In this document: positions 40,301 to 52,189 of the stretch, piece by piece
How the letters are laid out: every line of letters starts with the position of its first letter
Position numbering within the stretch: position 1 is the first letter of the stretch
DNA from: Apostichopus japonicus
Lineage: Eukaryota > Echinodermata > Holothuroidea > Aspidochirotida > Stichopodidae
Assembly (NCBI RefSeq): GCF_037975245.1
Contig: NC_092568.1
Coordinates: 4,535,001-4,599,000 of the forward strand
Direction: 5' to 3'
Length of the DNA: 64,000 nt
Position numbers and translations under genes: made by a program
The notes under the pieces: model-generated
Database searches by the model: none
What the model was told of the DNA's origin: nothing
What the model saw: only the letters and a program-made list of their open reading frames with translations

Positions 40301-43300
40301 GCATTGTAGGACCTAATATTATATGAGTACCAGAGTAGCTTGTGGGGTACAAAACTTAAATGTGATAAAAATACACCTTAATGCATCTAAGTGGCAGCTA
40401 GAGTAGATGCCTCCATTGCTATTAGAAGCCAAACAATAACTTTGACCCTGGTTTTACACTGGAATATGAAAATTCACCTATTGATGCTGTATTCTGGTCA
40501 TGTTGTATGGGTTCCAGGATACCTTGTGGGGTACAGACAGTTATATTAAATTAAAATTTGTCTCTCAAAAAAATTAACAAGAGCTAAATCCTTCTACCTA
40601 GCCAAAAATATACCTTAATGCATCTCTGCGGCAGTCTAAAGTAGATGCCTTCAGTGCTATGAGTAGCCAACAATATATTTTACAGTGCTTTATATGCCGG
40701 ATAATAAATATTAACTTGTTGATACTGTACTCTGGTCATGTTGTATGAGTGCCAGGATACCTTGTGGGGTACAGACAGTTAAATTACAATGTGTAGTACT
40801 GTACTCTGGTCATGTGGTATGAGTGCCAGGATACCTTGCGGGGTACGGACAGTTAAATTACAATTGGTCTCTCAATAACTTAATCAGAACTAAATCCATC
40901 TACCTAGCAAACAATGAAAATTCTTCAATATAAATTTAACTAATTGACAGCGATAATCTATACAGAAAAATAATTATCATTTGCATTGTAGGACCTAATA
41001 TTATATGAGTACCAGTGTAGCTTGTGGGGTACAAAACTTAAATGTGATAAAAATACACCTTAATGCATCTAAGTGGCAGCTAGAGTAGATGCCTCCATTG
41101 CTATTAGAAATCAAACAATAACTTTGACCCTGGTTTTATACTGGAATATGAAAATTCACCTATTGATGTTATATTCTGGTCATGTTGTATGAGTGCCAGG
41201 ATACCTTGTGGAGAACAGACAGTTAAATTAAATTAAAATTTGTCTCTCAAGAACTTAACAAGAACTAAATCCTTCTACCTAGCAAAAAATATACCTTAAT
41301 GCATCTATGCGGCAGCCTAAAGTAGATGCCTTCATTGCTATGAGTAGCCAACAATAACTTTGACAGTGCTTTATATACTGGGTAATGAAAATTCACTTAT
41401 TGATGCTGTATTCTGGTAATGTGGTATGAGTACCAGGATACCTTGTGGGGTACAGACATTTAAATTACAATTTGTCTCTCAAGAACTTAATAAGAACTAA
41501 ATCCATCTACCTAGCAAACAATGGATATTCCTTGATATGAATTCATTGATTGACCGTGGTATTCTGTACAGTAAAATTTTTATTCGCATTGTAGGACTTA
41601 AGATTATATGAGTACAAGTGTAGCTTGTGGGGTACAGAACTTAAATGTCATATAAACATACCTTAATGCATCTAAATGGCAGCCTAAAGTAGATGCCTTC
41701 ATTGCTATGAGTAGCCAACAATATTTTTTGCAGTGCTTTATATGCTGGATAATAAATATTAACTTGTTGATACTGTACTCTGGTCATGTGGTATGAGTGC
41801 CAGGATACCTTGTGGGGTACAGACAGTTAAATTACAATTTGTCCTACTGTACTCTGGTCATGTGGTATGAGTGCCAGGATACCTTGTGGGGTACAGACAG
41901 TTCAATTACAATTTGTCTTTCAAGAACCTAATAAGAACTAAATCCATCTACCTATATAGCAAACAATGAAAATTCTTCAATATAAATTCATCTCATTGAC
42001 AGCGATAATCCATACAGAAAAATAGTTATCATTCGCATTGTAGGACCTAATATTATATGAGTACCAGAGTAGCTTGTGGGGTACAAAACTTAAATGTGAT
42101 AAAAATACACCTTAATGCATCTAAGTGGCAGGTAGAGTAGATGCCTCCATTGCTATTAGAAGCCAAACAATAACTTTGACCCTGGTTTTACACTGGAATA
42201 TGAAAATTCACCTATTGATGCTGTATTCTGGTCATGTTGTATGGGTTCCAGGATACCTTGTGGGGTACAGACAGTTATATTAAATTAAAATTTGTCTCTC
42301 AAAAAAATTAACAAGAGCTAAATCCTTCTACCTAGCCAAAAATATACCTTAATGCATCTCTGCGGCAGTCTAAAGTAGATGCCTTCAGTGCTATGAGTAG
42401 CCAACAATATATTTTACAGTGCTTTATATGCCGGATAATAAATATTAACTTGTTGATACTGTACTCTGGTCATGTTGTATGAGTGCCAGGATACCTTGTG
42501 GGGTACAGACAGTTAAATTACAATTTGTAGTACTGTACTCTGGTCATGTGGTATGAGTGCCAGGATACCTTGCGGGGTACGGACAGTTAAATTACAATTG
42601 GTCTCTCAATAACTTAATCAGAACTAAATCCATCTACCTAGCAAACAATGAAAATTCTTCAATATAAATTTAACTAATTGACAGCGATAATCTATACAGA
42701 AAAATAATTATCATTTGCATTGTAGGACCTAATATTATATGAGTACCAGTGTAGCTTGTGGGGTACAAAACTTAAATGTGATAAAAATACACCTTAATGC
42801 ATCTAAGTGGCAGCTAGAGTAGATGCCTCCATTGCTATTAGAAATCAAACAATAACTTTGACCCTGGTTTTATACTGGAATATGAAAATTCACCTATTGA
42901 TGTTATATTCTGGTCATGTTGTATGAGTGCCAGGATACCTTGTGGAGAACAGACAGTTAAATTAAATTAAAATTTGTCTCTCAAGAACTTAACAAGAACT
43001 AAATCCTTCTACCTAGCAAAAAATATACCTTAATGCATCTATGCGGCAGCCTAAAGTAGATGCCTTCATTGCTATGAGTAGCCAACAATAACTTTGACAG
43101 TGCTTTATATACTGGGTAATGAAAATTCACCTATTGATGCTGTATTCTGGTAATGTGGTATGAGTACCAGGATACCTTGTGGGGTACAGACATTTAAATT
43201 ACAATTTGTCTCTCAAGAACTTAATAAGAACTAAATCCATCTACCTAGCAAACAATGGATATTCCTTGATATGAATTCATTGATTGACCGTGGTATTCTG

Positions 43301-46300
43301 TACAGTAACATTTTTATTCGCATTGTAGGACTTAAGATTATATGAGTACAAGTGTAGCTTGTGGGGTACAGAACTTAAATGTCATATAAACATACCTTAA
43401 TGCATCTAAATGGCAGCCTAAAGTAGATGCCTTCATTGCTATGAGTAGCCAACAATATATTTTACAGTGCTTTATATACTGGATAATAATTATTAACTTG
43501 TTGATACTGTACTCTGGTCATGTGGTATGAGTGCCAGGATACCTTGTGGGGTACAGACAAGTTAAATTACAATTTGTCTCTCAAGAACTTAACAAGAACT
43601 AAATCCTTCTACCTAACAAACAATGGAAATCCTTCAATATGAATTCAAAGAGTTTACCATGGATATCTGTATAGTAAATTGATAATTTGCATCATAGGAC
43701 TTAAGATTATATGAGTACCAGTGTAGCTTGTGGGGTACAGAACTTTGATGTGATATAAATATACCTTAATGCATCTAAGTGGCAGCCTAAAGTAGATGCC
43801 TTCATTGCTATTAGAAGCCAACAATAACTTTGACCTTGGTTTTATACTGGAATATGAAAATTCACCTATTGATACTGTATTCTGGTAATGTGGTATGAGT
43901 ACCAGGATACCTTGTGGGGTACAGACATTTAAATTAAAATTTGTCTCTCAAGAACTTAACAAGAACTAAATCCTTCTACCTAGCAAACAATGGATATTCC
44001 TTGATATGAATTCATTGATTGACCGTGGTATTAGGTACAGTAAAATTTTTATTCGCATTGTAGGACTTAAGATTATATGAGTACAAGTGTAGCTTGTGGG
44101 GTACAGAACTTAAATGTCATATAAACATACCTTAATGCATCTAAATGGCAGCCTAAAGTAGATGTCGTCATTGCTATGAGTAGCCAACAATATTTTTTGC
44201 AGTGCTTTATATGCTGGATAATAAATATTAACTTGTTGATACTGTACTCTTTTCTTGTGGTATGAGTGCCAGGATACCTTGTGGGGTACAGACAGTTAAA
44301 TTACAATTTGTCCTACTGTACTCTGGTCATGTGGTATGAGTGCCAGGATACCTTGTGGGGTACAGACAGTTCAATTACAATTTGTCTTTCAAGAACCTAA
44401 TAAGAACTAAATCCATCTACCTATATAGCAAACAATGAAAATTCTTCAATATAAATTCATCTCATTGACAGCGATAATCCATACAGAAAAATAGTTATCA
44501 TTCGCATTGTAGGACCTAATATTATATGAGTACCAGAGTAGCTTGTGGGGTACAAAACTTAAATGTGATAAAAATACACCTTAATGCATCTAAGTGGCAG
44601 CTAGAGTAGATGCCTCCATTGCTATTAGAAGCCAAACAATAACTTTGACCCTGGTTTTACACTGGAATATGAAAATTCACCTATTGATGCTGTATTCTGG
44701 TCATGTTGTATGGGTTCCAGGATACCTTGTGGGGTACAGACAGTTATATTAAATTAAAATTTGTCTCTCAAAAAAATTAACAAGAGCTAAATCCTTCTAC
44801 CTAGCCAAAAATATACCTTAATGCATCTCTGCGGCAGTCTAAAGTAGATGCCTTCAGTGCTATGAGTAGCCAACAATATATTTTACAGTGCTTTATATGC
44901 CGGATAATAAATATTAACTTGTTGATACTGTACTCTGGTCATGTTGTATGAGTGCCAGGATACCTTGTGGGGTACAGACAGTTAAATTACAATTTGTAGT
45001 ACTGTACTCTGGTCATGTGGTATGAGTGCCAGGATACCTTGCGGGGTACGGACAGTTAAATTACAATTGGTCTCTCAATAACTTAATCAGAACTAAATCC
45101 ATCTACCTAGCAAACAATGAAAATTCTTCAATATAAATTTAACTAATTGACAGCGATAATCTATACAGAAAAATAATTATCATTTGCATTGTAGGACCTA
45201 ATATTATATGAGTACCAGTGTAGCTTGTGGGGTACAAAACTTAAATGTGATAAAAATACACCTTAATGCATCTAAGTGGCAGCTAGAGTAGATGCCTCCA
45301 TTGCTATTAGAAATCAAACAATAACTTTGACCCTGGTTTTATACTGGAATATGAAAATTCACCTATTGATGTTATATTCTGGTCATGTTGTATGAGTGCC
45401 AGGATACCTTGTGGAGAACAGACAGTTAAATTAAATTAAAATTTGTCTCTCAAGAACTTAACAAGAACTAAATCCTTCTACCTAGCAAAAAATATACCTT
45501 AATGCATCTATGCGGCAGCCTAAAGTAGATGCCGTCATTGCTATGAGTAGCCAACAATAACTTTGACAGTGCTTTATATACTGGGTAATGAAAATTCACC
45601 TATTGATGCTGTATTCTGGTAATGTGGTATGAGTACCAGGATACCTTGTGGGATACAGACAGTTAAATTACAATATGTCTCTCAAGAACTTAATAAGAAC
45701 TAAATTGATCTACCTAGCAAACAATGGAAATTCTTCAATATAAATTCATCTTATTGACTGCGATAACCTATAGAGAAATATACTTATCATTCCCATTGTA
45801 GGATCTAATATTATATGAGTACCAGTGTAGCTTGTGGGGTACAGAACTTAAATGTGATATAAATATACCTTAATGCCTCTACTGTAAGTGGCAACTTAAA
45901 GGAGATGCCTTCATTGCTATGAGTAGCCTACAATAACTTTGACAGTGCTTTATATACTGGAAAATAAATATTAACTTGTTGATACTGTACTCTGGTCATG
46001 TGGTATGAGTGCTAGGATAACTTGTGGGGTACAGACAGTTAAATTACAATTACAATATGTCTCTCAAGAACTTAATTAGAACTAAATCCATCTACCTAGC
46101 AAACAATGAAAACTCTTCAATATAAATTCATCTAATTGACAGCGATAATCTATACAGAAAAAAACTTATCATTCGCATTGTAGGACCTAATATTATATGA
46201 GTACTAGTGTAGCTTGTGGGGTACAAAACTTAAATGTCATATGAATATACCTTAAAAATAATGCATCTAAATGGCAGCCTAAAGTAGATGCCTTCATTGC

Positions 46301-47960
46301 TATGAGTAGCCAACAATAACTTTGACAGTGATTTATATACAGGATAATGAAAATTCACCTATTGATGCTGTGTTCTGGTCATGTGGTATGAGTGCCAGGA
46401 TACCTTGTGGGGTACAGACAGTTAAATTACAATTACAATATGTCTCTCAAGAACTTAATTAGAACTAAATCCATCTACCTAGCAAACAATGAAAACTCTT
46501 CAATATAAATTCATCTAATTGACAGCGATAATCTATACAGAATAAAACTTATCATTCGCATTGTAGGACCTAATATTATATGAGTACCAGTGTAGCTTGT
46601 GGGGTACAGAAGTTTGATGTGATATAAATATACCTTAATGCATCTAAGTGGCAACTAGAGTAGATGCCTCCATTGCTATTATAAGCCAAACAATAACTTT
46701 GACCCTCGTTCTATACTGGAATATGAAAATTCACCTATTGTTGCTGTATTCTGGTCATGTTGTATGAGTGCCAGGATACCTTGTGGGGTACAGACAGTTA
46801 AATTAAATTAAAATTTGTCTCTCAAGAACTTAACAAGAACTAAATCCTTCTACCTAGCCAAACATATACCTTAATGCATCTAAGTGGCAGCCTAAAGTTG
46901 ATGCCTTTATTGCTATGAGTAGCCAACAATAACTTTGACAGTGCTTTATATACTGGATAATAAATATTAACTTGTTGATACTGTACTCTGGTCATGTTGT
47001 ATGAGTGCCAGGATACCTTGTGGGGTACAGACAGACAATTAAATTAAAATTTGTCTCTCAAAAACTTAACAAGAGCTAAATCCTTCTACCTAGCCAAAAA
47101 TATACCTTAATGCATCTCTGCGGCAGTCTAAAGTAGATGCCTTCAGTGCTATGAGTAGCCAACAATATTTTTTACAGTGCTTTATATGCCGGATAATAAA
47201 TATTAACTTGTTGATACTGTACTCTGGTCATGTTGTATGAGTGCCAGGATACCTTGTGGGGTACAGACAGTTAAATTACAATTTGTAGTACTGTACTCTG
47301 GTCATGTGGTATGAGTGCCAGGATACCTTGCGGGGTACGGACAGTTAAATTACAATTGGTCTCTCAATAACTTAATCAGAACTAAATCCATCTACCTAGC
47401 AAACAATGAAAATTCTTCAATATAAATTTAACTAATTGACAGCGATAATCTATACAGAAAAATAATTATCATTTGCATTGTAGGACCTAATATTATATGA
47501 GTACCAGTGTAGCTTGTGGGGTACAAAACTTAAATGTGATAAAAATACACCTTAATGCATCTAAGTGGCAGCTAGAGTAGATGCCTCCATTGCTATTAGA
47601 AATCAAACAATAACTTTGACCCTGGTTTTATACTGGAATATGAAAATTCACCTATTGATGTTATATTCTGGTCATGTTGTATGAGTGCCAGGATACCTTG
47701 TGGAGAACAGACAGTTAAATTAAATTAAAATTTGTCTCTCAATAACTTAACAAGAACTAAATCCTTCTACCTAGCAAAAAATATACCTTAATGCATCTAT
47801 GCGGCAGCCTAAAGTAGATGCCTTCATTGCTATGAGTAGCCAACAATAACTTTGACAGTGCTTTATATACTGGGTAATGAAAATTCACCTATTGATGCTG
47901 TATTCTGGTAATGTGGTATGAGTACCAGGATACCTTGTGGGGTACAGACAGTTAAATTAC
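37390..47960 (+). repeat. higher-order repeat domain, ~1.56-kb and ~1.74-kb units
   Basis: CCAGGACACCTTGTGG occurs at about 37402 and 38961 (step ~1,559). GGGTTCCAGGATACC occurs at about 40509, 42244 and 44712 (steps ~1,735 and ~2,468). GTGGAGAACAGACAG, a variant that destroys the otherwise constant GGGGTAC box, recurs near 41210, 42953, 45414 and 47702. GGTATTAGGTACAG recurs near 38271, 39827 and 44027. The blocks are copied in differing lengths, so this domain shows several overlapping duplication events. Confidence 0.75.
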
Positions 47961-48829
47961 AATATGTCTCTCAAGAACTTAATAAGAACTAAATCCATCT
48001 ACCTAGCAAACAATGGAAATTCTTCAATATAAATTCCTCTTATTGACTGCGATAACCTATAGAGAAAAATAATTATCATTCGCATTGTAGGATCTAATAT
48101 TATATGAGTACCAGTGTAGCTTGTGGGGTACAGAACTTTAATGTGATATAAATATACCTTAATGCATCTAAGTGGAAGCCTTAAGTAGATGCCTTCATTG
48201 CTATGTGTAGTCAACAATATTTTTAAACAGTGCTTTATATACTGGATAATAAATATTAACTTGTTGATACTGTACTCTGGTCATGTGGTATGAGTGCCAG
48301 GATACCTTGTGGGGTACAGACAGTTAAATTAAATTAATATTTGTCTCTCAAGAACTTAACAAGAACTAAATCCTTCTACCTAGCTAACAATGGATATTCC
48401 TTGATATGAATTCATGGATTGACCATGGTATACTGTACAGTAAAATTTTTATTCGCAACGTTGGACTTAAGATTATATGAGTACCAGTGTAGCTTGTGGG
48501 GTACAGAACTTTAATGTGATATAAACATACCTTAATGCATCTAAATGGCAGCCTAGAGTAGATGCCTTCATTGCTATGAGTAGCCAACAATATTTTTTAC
48601 AGTGCTTTATATACAGGATAATGAAAATTAACTTGATACTGTACTCTGGTCATGTGGTATGAGTGTCGGGATACCTTGTGGGGTACAGACTGTGAAATTA
48701 AATTACAATTTGTCTCTCAAGAACTTAACAAGAACTTAAACTTTCGACCTAGCAGACAATGGCAGTTCCTTGATATGAATTCATCTAATTGACAGCTGTA
48801 ATCTGTTCAGGAAAATACTTTTTTACTCC

Positions 48830-49330
48830 CATTGTAGGACCTAAGATTATATGAGTTCAAGTGTAGCTTGTGGGGTACAGAACTTTAATGTAATATAAAT
48901 ATACCTTAATGCATCCTTGTTGCAGCCTAAAGTAGATGCCTTCATTGCTATTAGAAGCCAACAATAACTTTGACCCTGGCTTTATACTGGATAATGAAAA
49001 TTCACCTATTGATGCTGTATTCTGGCCATGTTGTATGAGTGCCAGGATACCTTGTGGTGTACAGAAAGTGAAATAAAACTTCAATTTGGCTCAAAAGAAC
49101 TAAATCCTTCTACCTAGCAAACAATGGAAATTTCTTGATATGAATTCATCTAATTGACAGTGGTAATCTGTACAGTAAATTTATTCTTTTCATTGTAGGA
49201 CCTAAATATTATATGAGTACAAGTGTAGCTTGTGGGGTACAAAATTCAAATGTGATATAAGTATACCTTAATGCATCTAAGTTGCAGCCTAAAGTAGATG
49301 CCTTCGTTGCTATAAGATGCCAAACAATAA
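48830..49330 (+). repeat. right-edge satellite variant matching the left edge
   Basis: This segment carries the variants TGCATCCTTGTTGCAG (48910), ACAGAAAGTGAAATAAAACT (49061), ATTTGGCTCAAAAGAAC, GTACAAAATT and ATAAGTATACC in the same order and spacing as the left edge (2811, 2955 and onward). I did not find these variants in the dimers between. Beyond it the array becomes degenerate and ends by about 49,775. Confidence 0.8.
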
Positions 49331-50126
49331 CTTTGACCCAGGTTTTATACTGGAATATGAAAATTCACCTATTGATGCTGTATTCTGGTCATGTTGTATG
49401 AGTGCCAGGATACCTTGTGGGGTACAGAGAGTGAAATTAAATACAATTTTTCTCTAAAGAACTTAAATTTTCGACCCAGCAAACAATGGAAATTCCTTGA
49501 TATGAATTCATCTAATTGATAGCGATAATCTGTACAGGAAAATACTTATTATTTGCATAATTATAGGACCTAAATATAATTTGAGAACCCGTGTATGGCT
49601 TGTGGGGTACAGAACTATAATGTGATATAAGTATACCTTAATGTATCTAATAGCACCCTAAAGTAGAAACCTTCATTTACCTTGTGGGATACAGACAGTG
49701 AGATTCCATTTGTTTCTCATGACCTTAACCTTCAACCTTGCAAACAATGCAAATATTACTTTGATAAATAAAGTATTAACTGGAGATGACTTCATGGGCC
49801 ATTCCATGTTAGAGCCAAATTTGACAAAAAAAAATCGATCTCCTCCTCACTCGGACATGTAGCTTAAGTCAGAAAAATATTTACTTTATGCTTTGGCAAT
49901 CTGCAGTTGTGTTATGACAATTGGTTTAGCTACTCTCATGCTGTATGAGATAGCATGCTTAAGTACACATCACGTAAGTTGCGCAGAGAAAAGAACAAAA
50001 TTCTACTTCTTTGAAGAAACCAAGAAATCCTGTGGAGTGTTATGGAAAAAGGGCATGTGGAGGAATAAATTCAAGGCCAACTCTGATTGAAATATGTTAT
50101 ATGTAGGTTTTGGCAATGATACTACG

Positions 50127-50317
50127 TCATGCGTCTTGCATTGTAGAAAACAATCTAAGACCAAGTGATAGTTCACTGGAGGATGGAGGGCTTGGATACC
50201 ATATTGGGGGAAATGAGCCCATTTGACAAACCTGATTGGCTTCTTCACTTTTCCGCAGCAAATCTGCCATATAATCAAAGGAAGGCTTCTGATAAATGTA
50301 CAAGACCATAGTATCAA
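50127..50317 (-). CDS. hypothetical small gene, 3' exon
   Basis: A minus-strand exon candidate with acceptor AACAATTTCAG at its start, encoding about 62 residues (DTMVLYIYQKPSFDYMADLL then an acidic/basic stretch and a Pro/Ser-rich tail) and ending at a stop at 50127. The preceding exon candidate (50772-50892) ends in phase 1 with a strong donor, and this one accepts that phase, so the two join to a ~103-residue protein. I do not recognise the family and saw no polyadenylation signal close by. The only support is splice-site quality and frame agreement, which can occur by chance. Confidence 0.28.
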
Positions 50318-50771
50318 CTGAAATTGTTGAATATCGAGATAGTGATAATTACACATAACAGAATGAATTGCGTATTAATTGCAACAAACCCTGCATCAAA
50401 CAGCCAGATGCGTATTCCTACGTCAGGACACTACGGGAGAGAGAACAAGGAAATCTTCAAATAACAGTGACTAATGGCAATAATGCGACAGTTTGTTTCA
50501 GTATTGGATCATAGAAACGAAGTATGGTAAAATGTGGCCAAGACATACATACAAAGTATGCCAAACTGTAGCAGCTGGACGAAACAATTTGGGGGAATCC
50601 CGAAGTGACGTCAATTGTGACATCACTCAAAATTACCCCACAGCTGTGGCCTCGCTAACCATTTAGTATATACACCAGCAGAAAACCAGCACATTTAAGA
50701 TCTCAAGACATTTATGGTTCGCTTATTATTACCTAATTTGACCAAAAGGTAGAAATTGAGGACAATCTTAC

Positions 50772-50892
50772 CTAGGTTAGAGAGAACAAGGAAAACTTCA
50801 TGTAGCCAACCGGAGACTAGTGGCAATAATGCAACAGTCTCTGCATGAGAGTCCCATGCTATGGACCACAAAATGCGCCTTAAATATGACAT
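50772..50892 (-). CDS. hypothetical small gene, 5' exon
   Basis: The ATG at 50892 opens 40 codons ending at the donor CTAG|GTAAGAT (phase 1). The peptide is hydrophobic in its second half (LLPLVSGWLHEVFLVLSNL), so it could be a membrane segment. A decayed copy of the same sequence lies on the same strand at about 50440-50507 (shared GCATTATTGCCA and TTTCCTTGTTCTCTC), lacking the open frame and the donor, which shows local exon-sized duplication. Family unknown. It may equally be non-coding repeat sequence. Confidence 0.25.
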
Positions 50893-52057
50893 TTTGGCGG
50901 GGCATAATTTCCACCCATTAAATTTGGCAAATTAGATCGTTGGGAATGGTTGTGTTTGTAATGCGGAATATGAAATCGAATATCCAGAAAATAATTACCT
51001 CAGCCCATGCTCCCCCCTCCTCCACCGGTGAATATTTTTTATCCAACTGTTGAAAGTGATTTTCCCTCAACCGACCAGTGTTGGGGCCAAGGCCTCACTG
51101 CCTCCTTTATAATCACAATCCCCATTTATTGGGCCACTTCTAATAGGGCTCCTGGTATCAGTGGTTCCAGAATTCACGTTTGGAAAAGACCAAAATGAAG
51201 TGATAGTGATCAGGTACTGGTAGAGGGGCATAGGGGCAGGAACCGCCCCCCCCCCCCAGAACTGTTTAAGAAATAATTTTCAGGGTTCCTACATGCAAAC
51301 TGGTAATATGTTAAGTCCAAAATCAAAATTCTTTTTAAGTTATTTTGATTGCCCTCGGGAGGGCGGGGGTGGGGGGTATCTACCCGTGGTCCTGAAGAGG
51401 GGTCTCAGAGAAGGGGACAATCCTTCCCCCTTGGAAAGTTGCTGCATTTAAGAGAGTTTTGAATTTTCTATAAATTTGGTAGTTTTTTAGTATGCTAAGC
51501 CCCCTCGTGGCCCCCAGGATCCACCAGTATTAACAATTTCATCTGAAAGTAGCTATGGGAATAAATAGTGAGAGTTAATAACTAGAAATGTGCATAAAAA
51601 TTGCATGTAAAACAAGCCTATCAACAGTATCCACAGTGGTACTGGGGGTGATGAGTTCTTCACAACGATACTGCATTCTTCTTATTTCATGAATCCCCTG
51701 TTCTCATTTGTTTGCCCTGTACATGCCTACCAAGGAAGGACCAATCAGAGATCCTATAGAACTTATGGCATTCAAAAGCTTGAGCTGAAAGAGTCACAAA
51801 GTTACAATCAAATTTGTGGCTTAACTCAGTTTGTTGATATTGCACATGTAGAAGGTAGCAATGTCCTCACATAAGGACACACAGCAATTAAAGCTGCCTT
51901 AGGGGAAGTAATTGACCCTTTCATGGTGGATTAGCTTTCTGCCAAGGTCTTTTATTAGCTGAAACACAAAGACTTCAGTCCTTTATTTCAGTAGGCAAAG
52001 GCATTCAAATTAACTACACATGGCCTACCTTGATTGGCAGAAGGGTGAGGGTGGGAG
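50893..52057. other. non-coding stretch with C/G homopolymer tracts
   Basis: No exon could be supported. Visible features are a C12 run (51246-51257), G-rich sequence at about 51361-51377, and AT-rich spacer. Short open frames here have no matching splice sites or recognisable similarity. Confidence 0.4.
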
Positions 52058-52096
52058 CAGGGAGCTGCTGTTAGAGTAGCAGCTCCCTGGTGGGAG
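52051..52096. mobile_element. 32-bp palindromic micro-insertion with 7-bp direct repeats
   Basis: CAGGGAGCTGCT (52058-52069) and its exact reverse complement AGCAGCTCCCTG (52078-52089) are separated by 8 bp. The palindrome is flanked immediately on both sides by GTGGGAG (52051-52057 and 52090-52096), which looks like a target-site duplication. A CAGGG start is typical of hAT-type ends, but those normally make 8-bp duplications. It may be a minimal element or two transposon ends left after internal deletion. Confidence 0.55.
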
Positions 52097-52145
52097 GGTA
52101 TCATGTTTTACTTTATTAGGTATTACTGTGTGGCAGTGGACAGTA

Positions 52146-52186
52146 CTTGTGTCAGGGAGCTGCTACTAGCAGCTCCCTGCTTGTGT
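52146..52186. mobile_element. 27-bp palindromic micro-insertion with 7-bp direct repeats
   Basis: CAGGGAGCTGCT (52153-52164) and AGCAGCTCCCTG (52168-52179) are separated by only 3 bp and flanked immediately by CTTGTGT (52146-52152 and 52180-52186). The arms are identical to those of the palindrome 64 bp upstream, but the target duplication differs, so the two look like independent insertions of one kind of element. Confidence 0.6.
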
Positions 52187-52189
52187 CAA

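Larger units (their letters stand above)
9747..49775 (+). repeat. satellite array, main block (~380-bp dimers)
   Basis: Continuous head-to-tail ~380-bp dimers (measured A-box spacings 376-385 bp), giving roughly 115 dimers for the whole array together with the left block. The two ~190-bp halves align to each other: both carry TATGAGT(A/G)CCAG, then CTTGTGGGGTACAGA, later AAATTCA(C/T)CTA-TTGA. The unit is thus an old duplication of a ~190-bp monomer. Some dimers carry an extra 74 bp. The array decays at about 49,530-49,775 into unrecognisable sequence. No gene, RNA gene or foreign insert other than the 7307-9746 element was seen. ~190 bp is close to a nucleosome repeat length, as is common for centromeric or heterochromatic satellites, but nothing here proves a centromeric role. 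Confidence 0.95.

Noticed and set aside
2715-49775. CRISPR-like array
   Set aside because: The units are long and entirely repetitive with no unique spacers, and the sequence is from an animal nuclear genome.
9747-49775. RNA polymerase III promoter or tRNA-derived SINE in each unit
   Set aside because: TAGCTTGTGGGG resembles an A box only superficially and no B box (GGTTCGANTCC) follows; there is no poly-A tail or dispersed insertion pattern.
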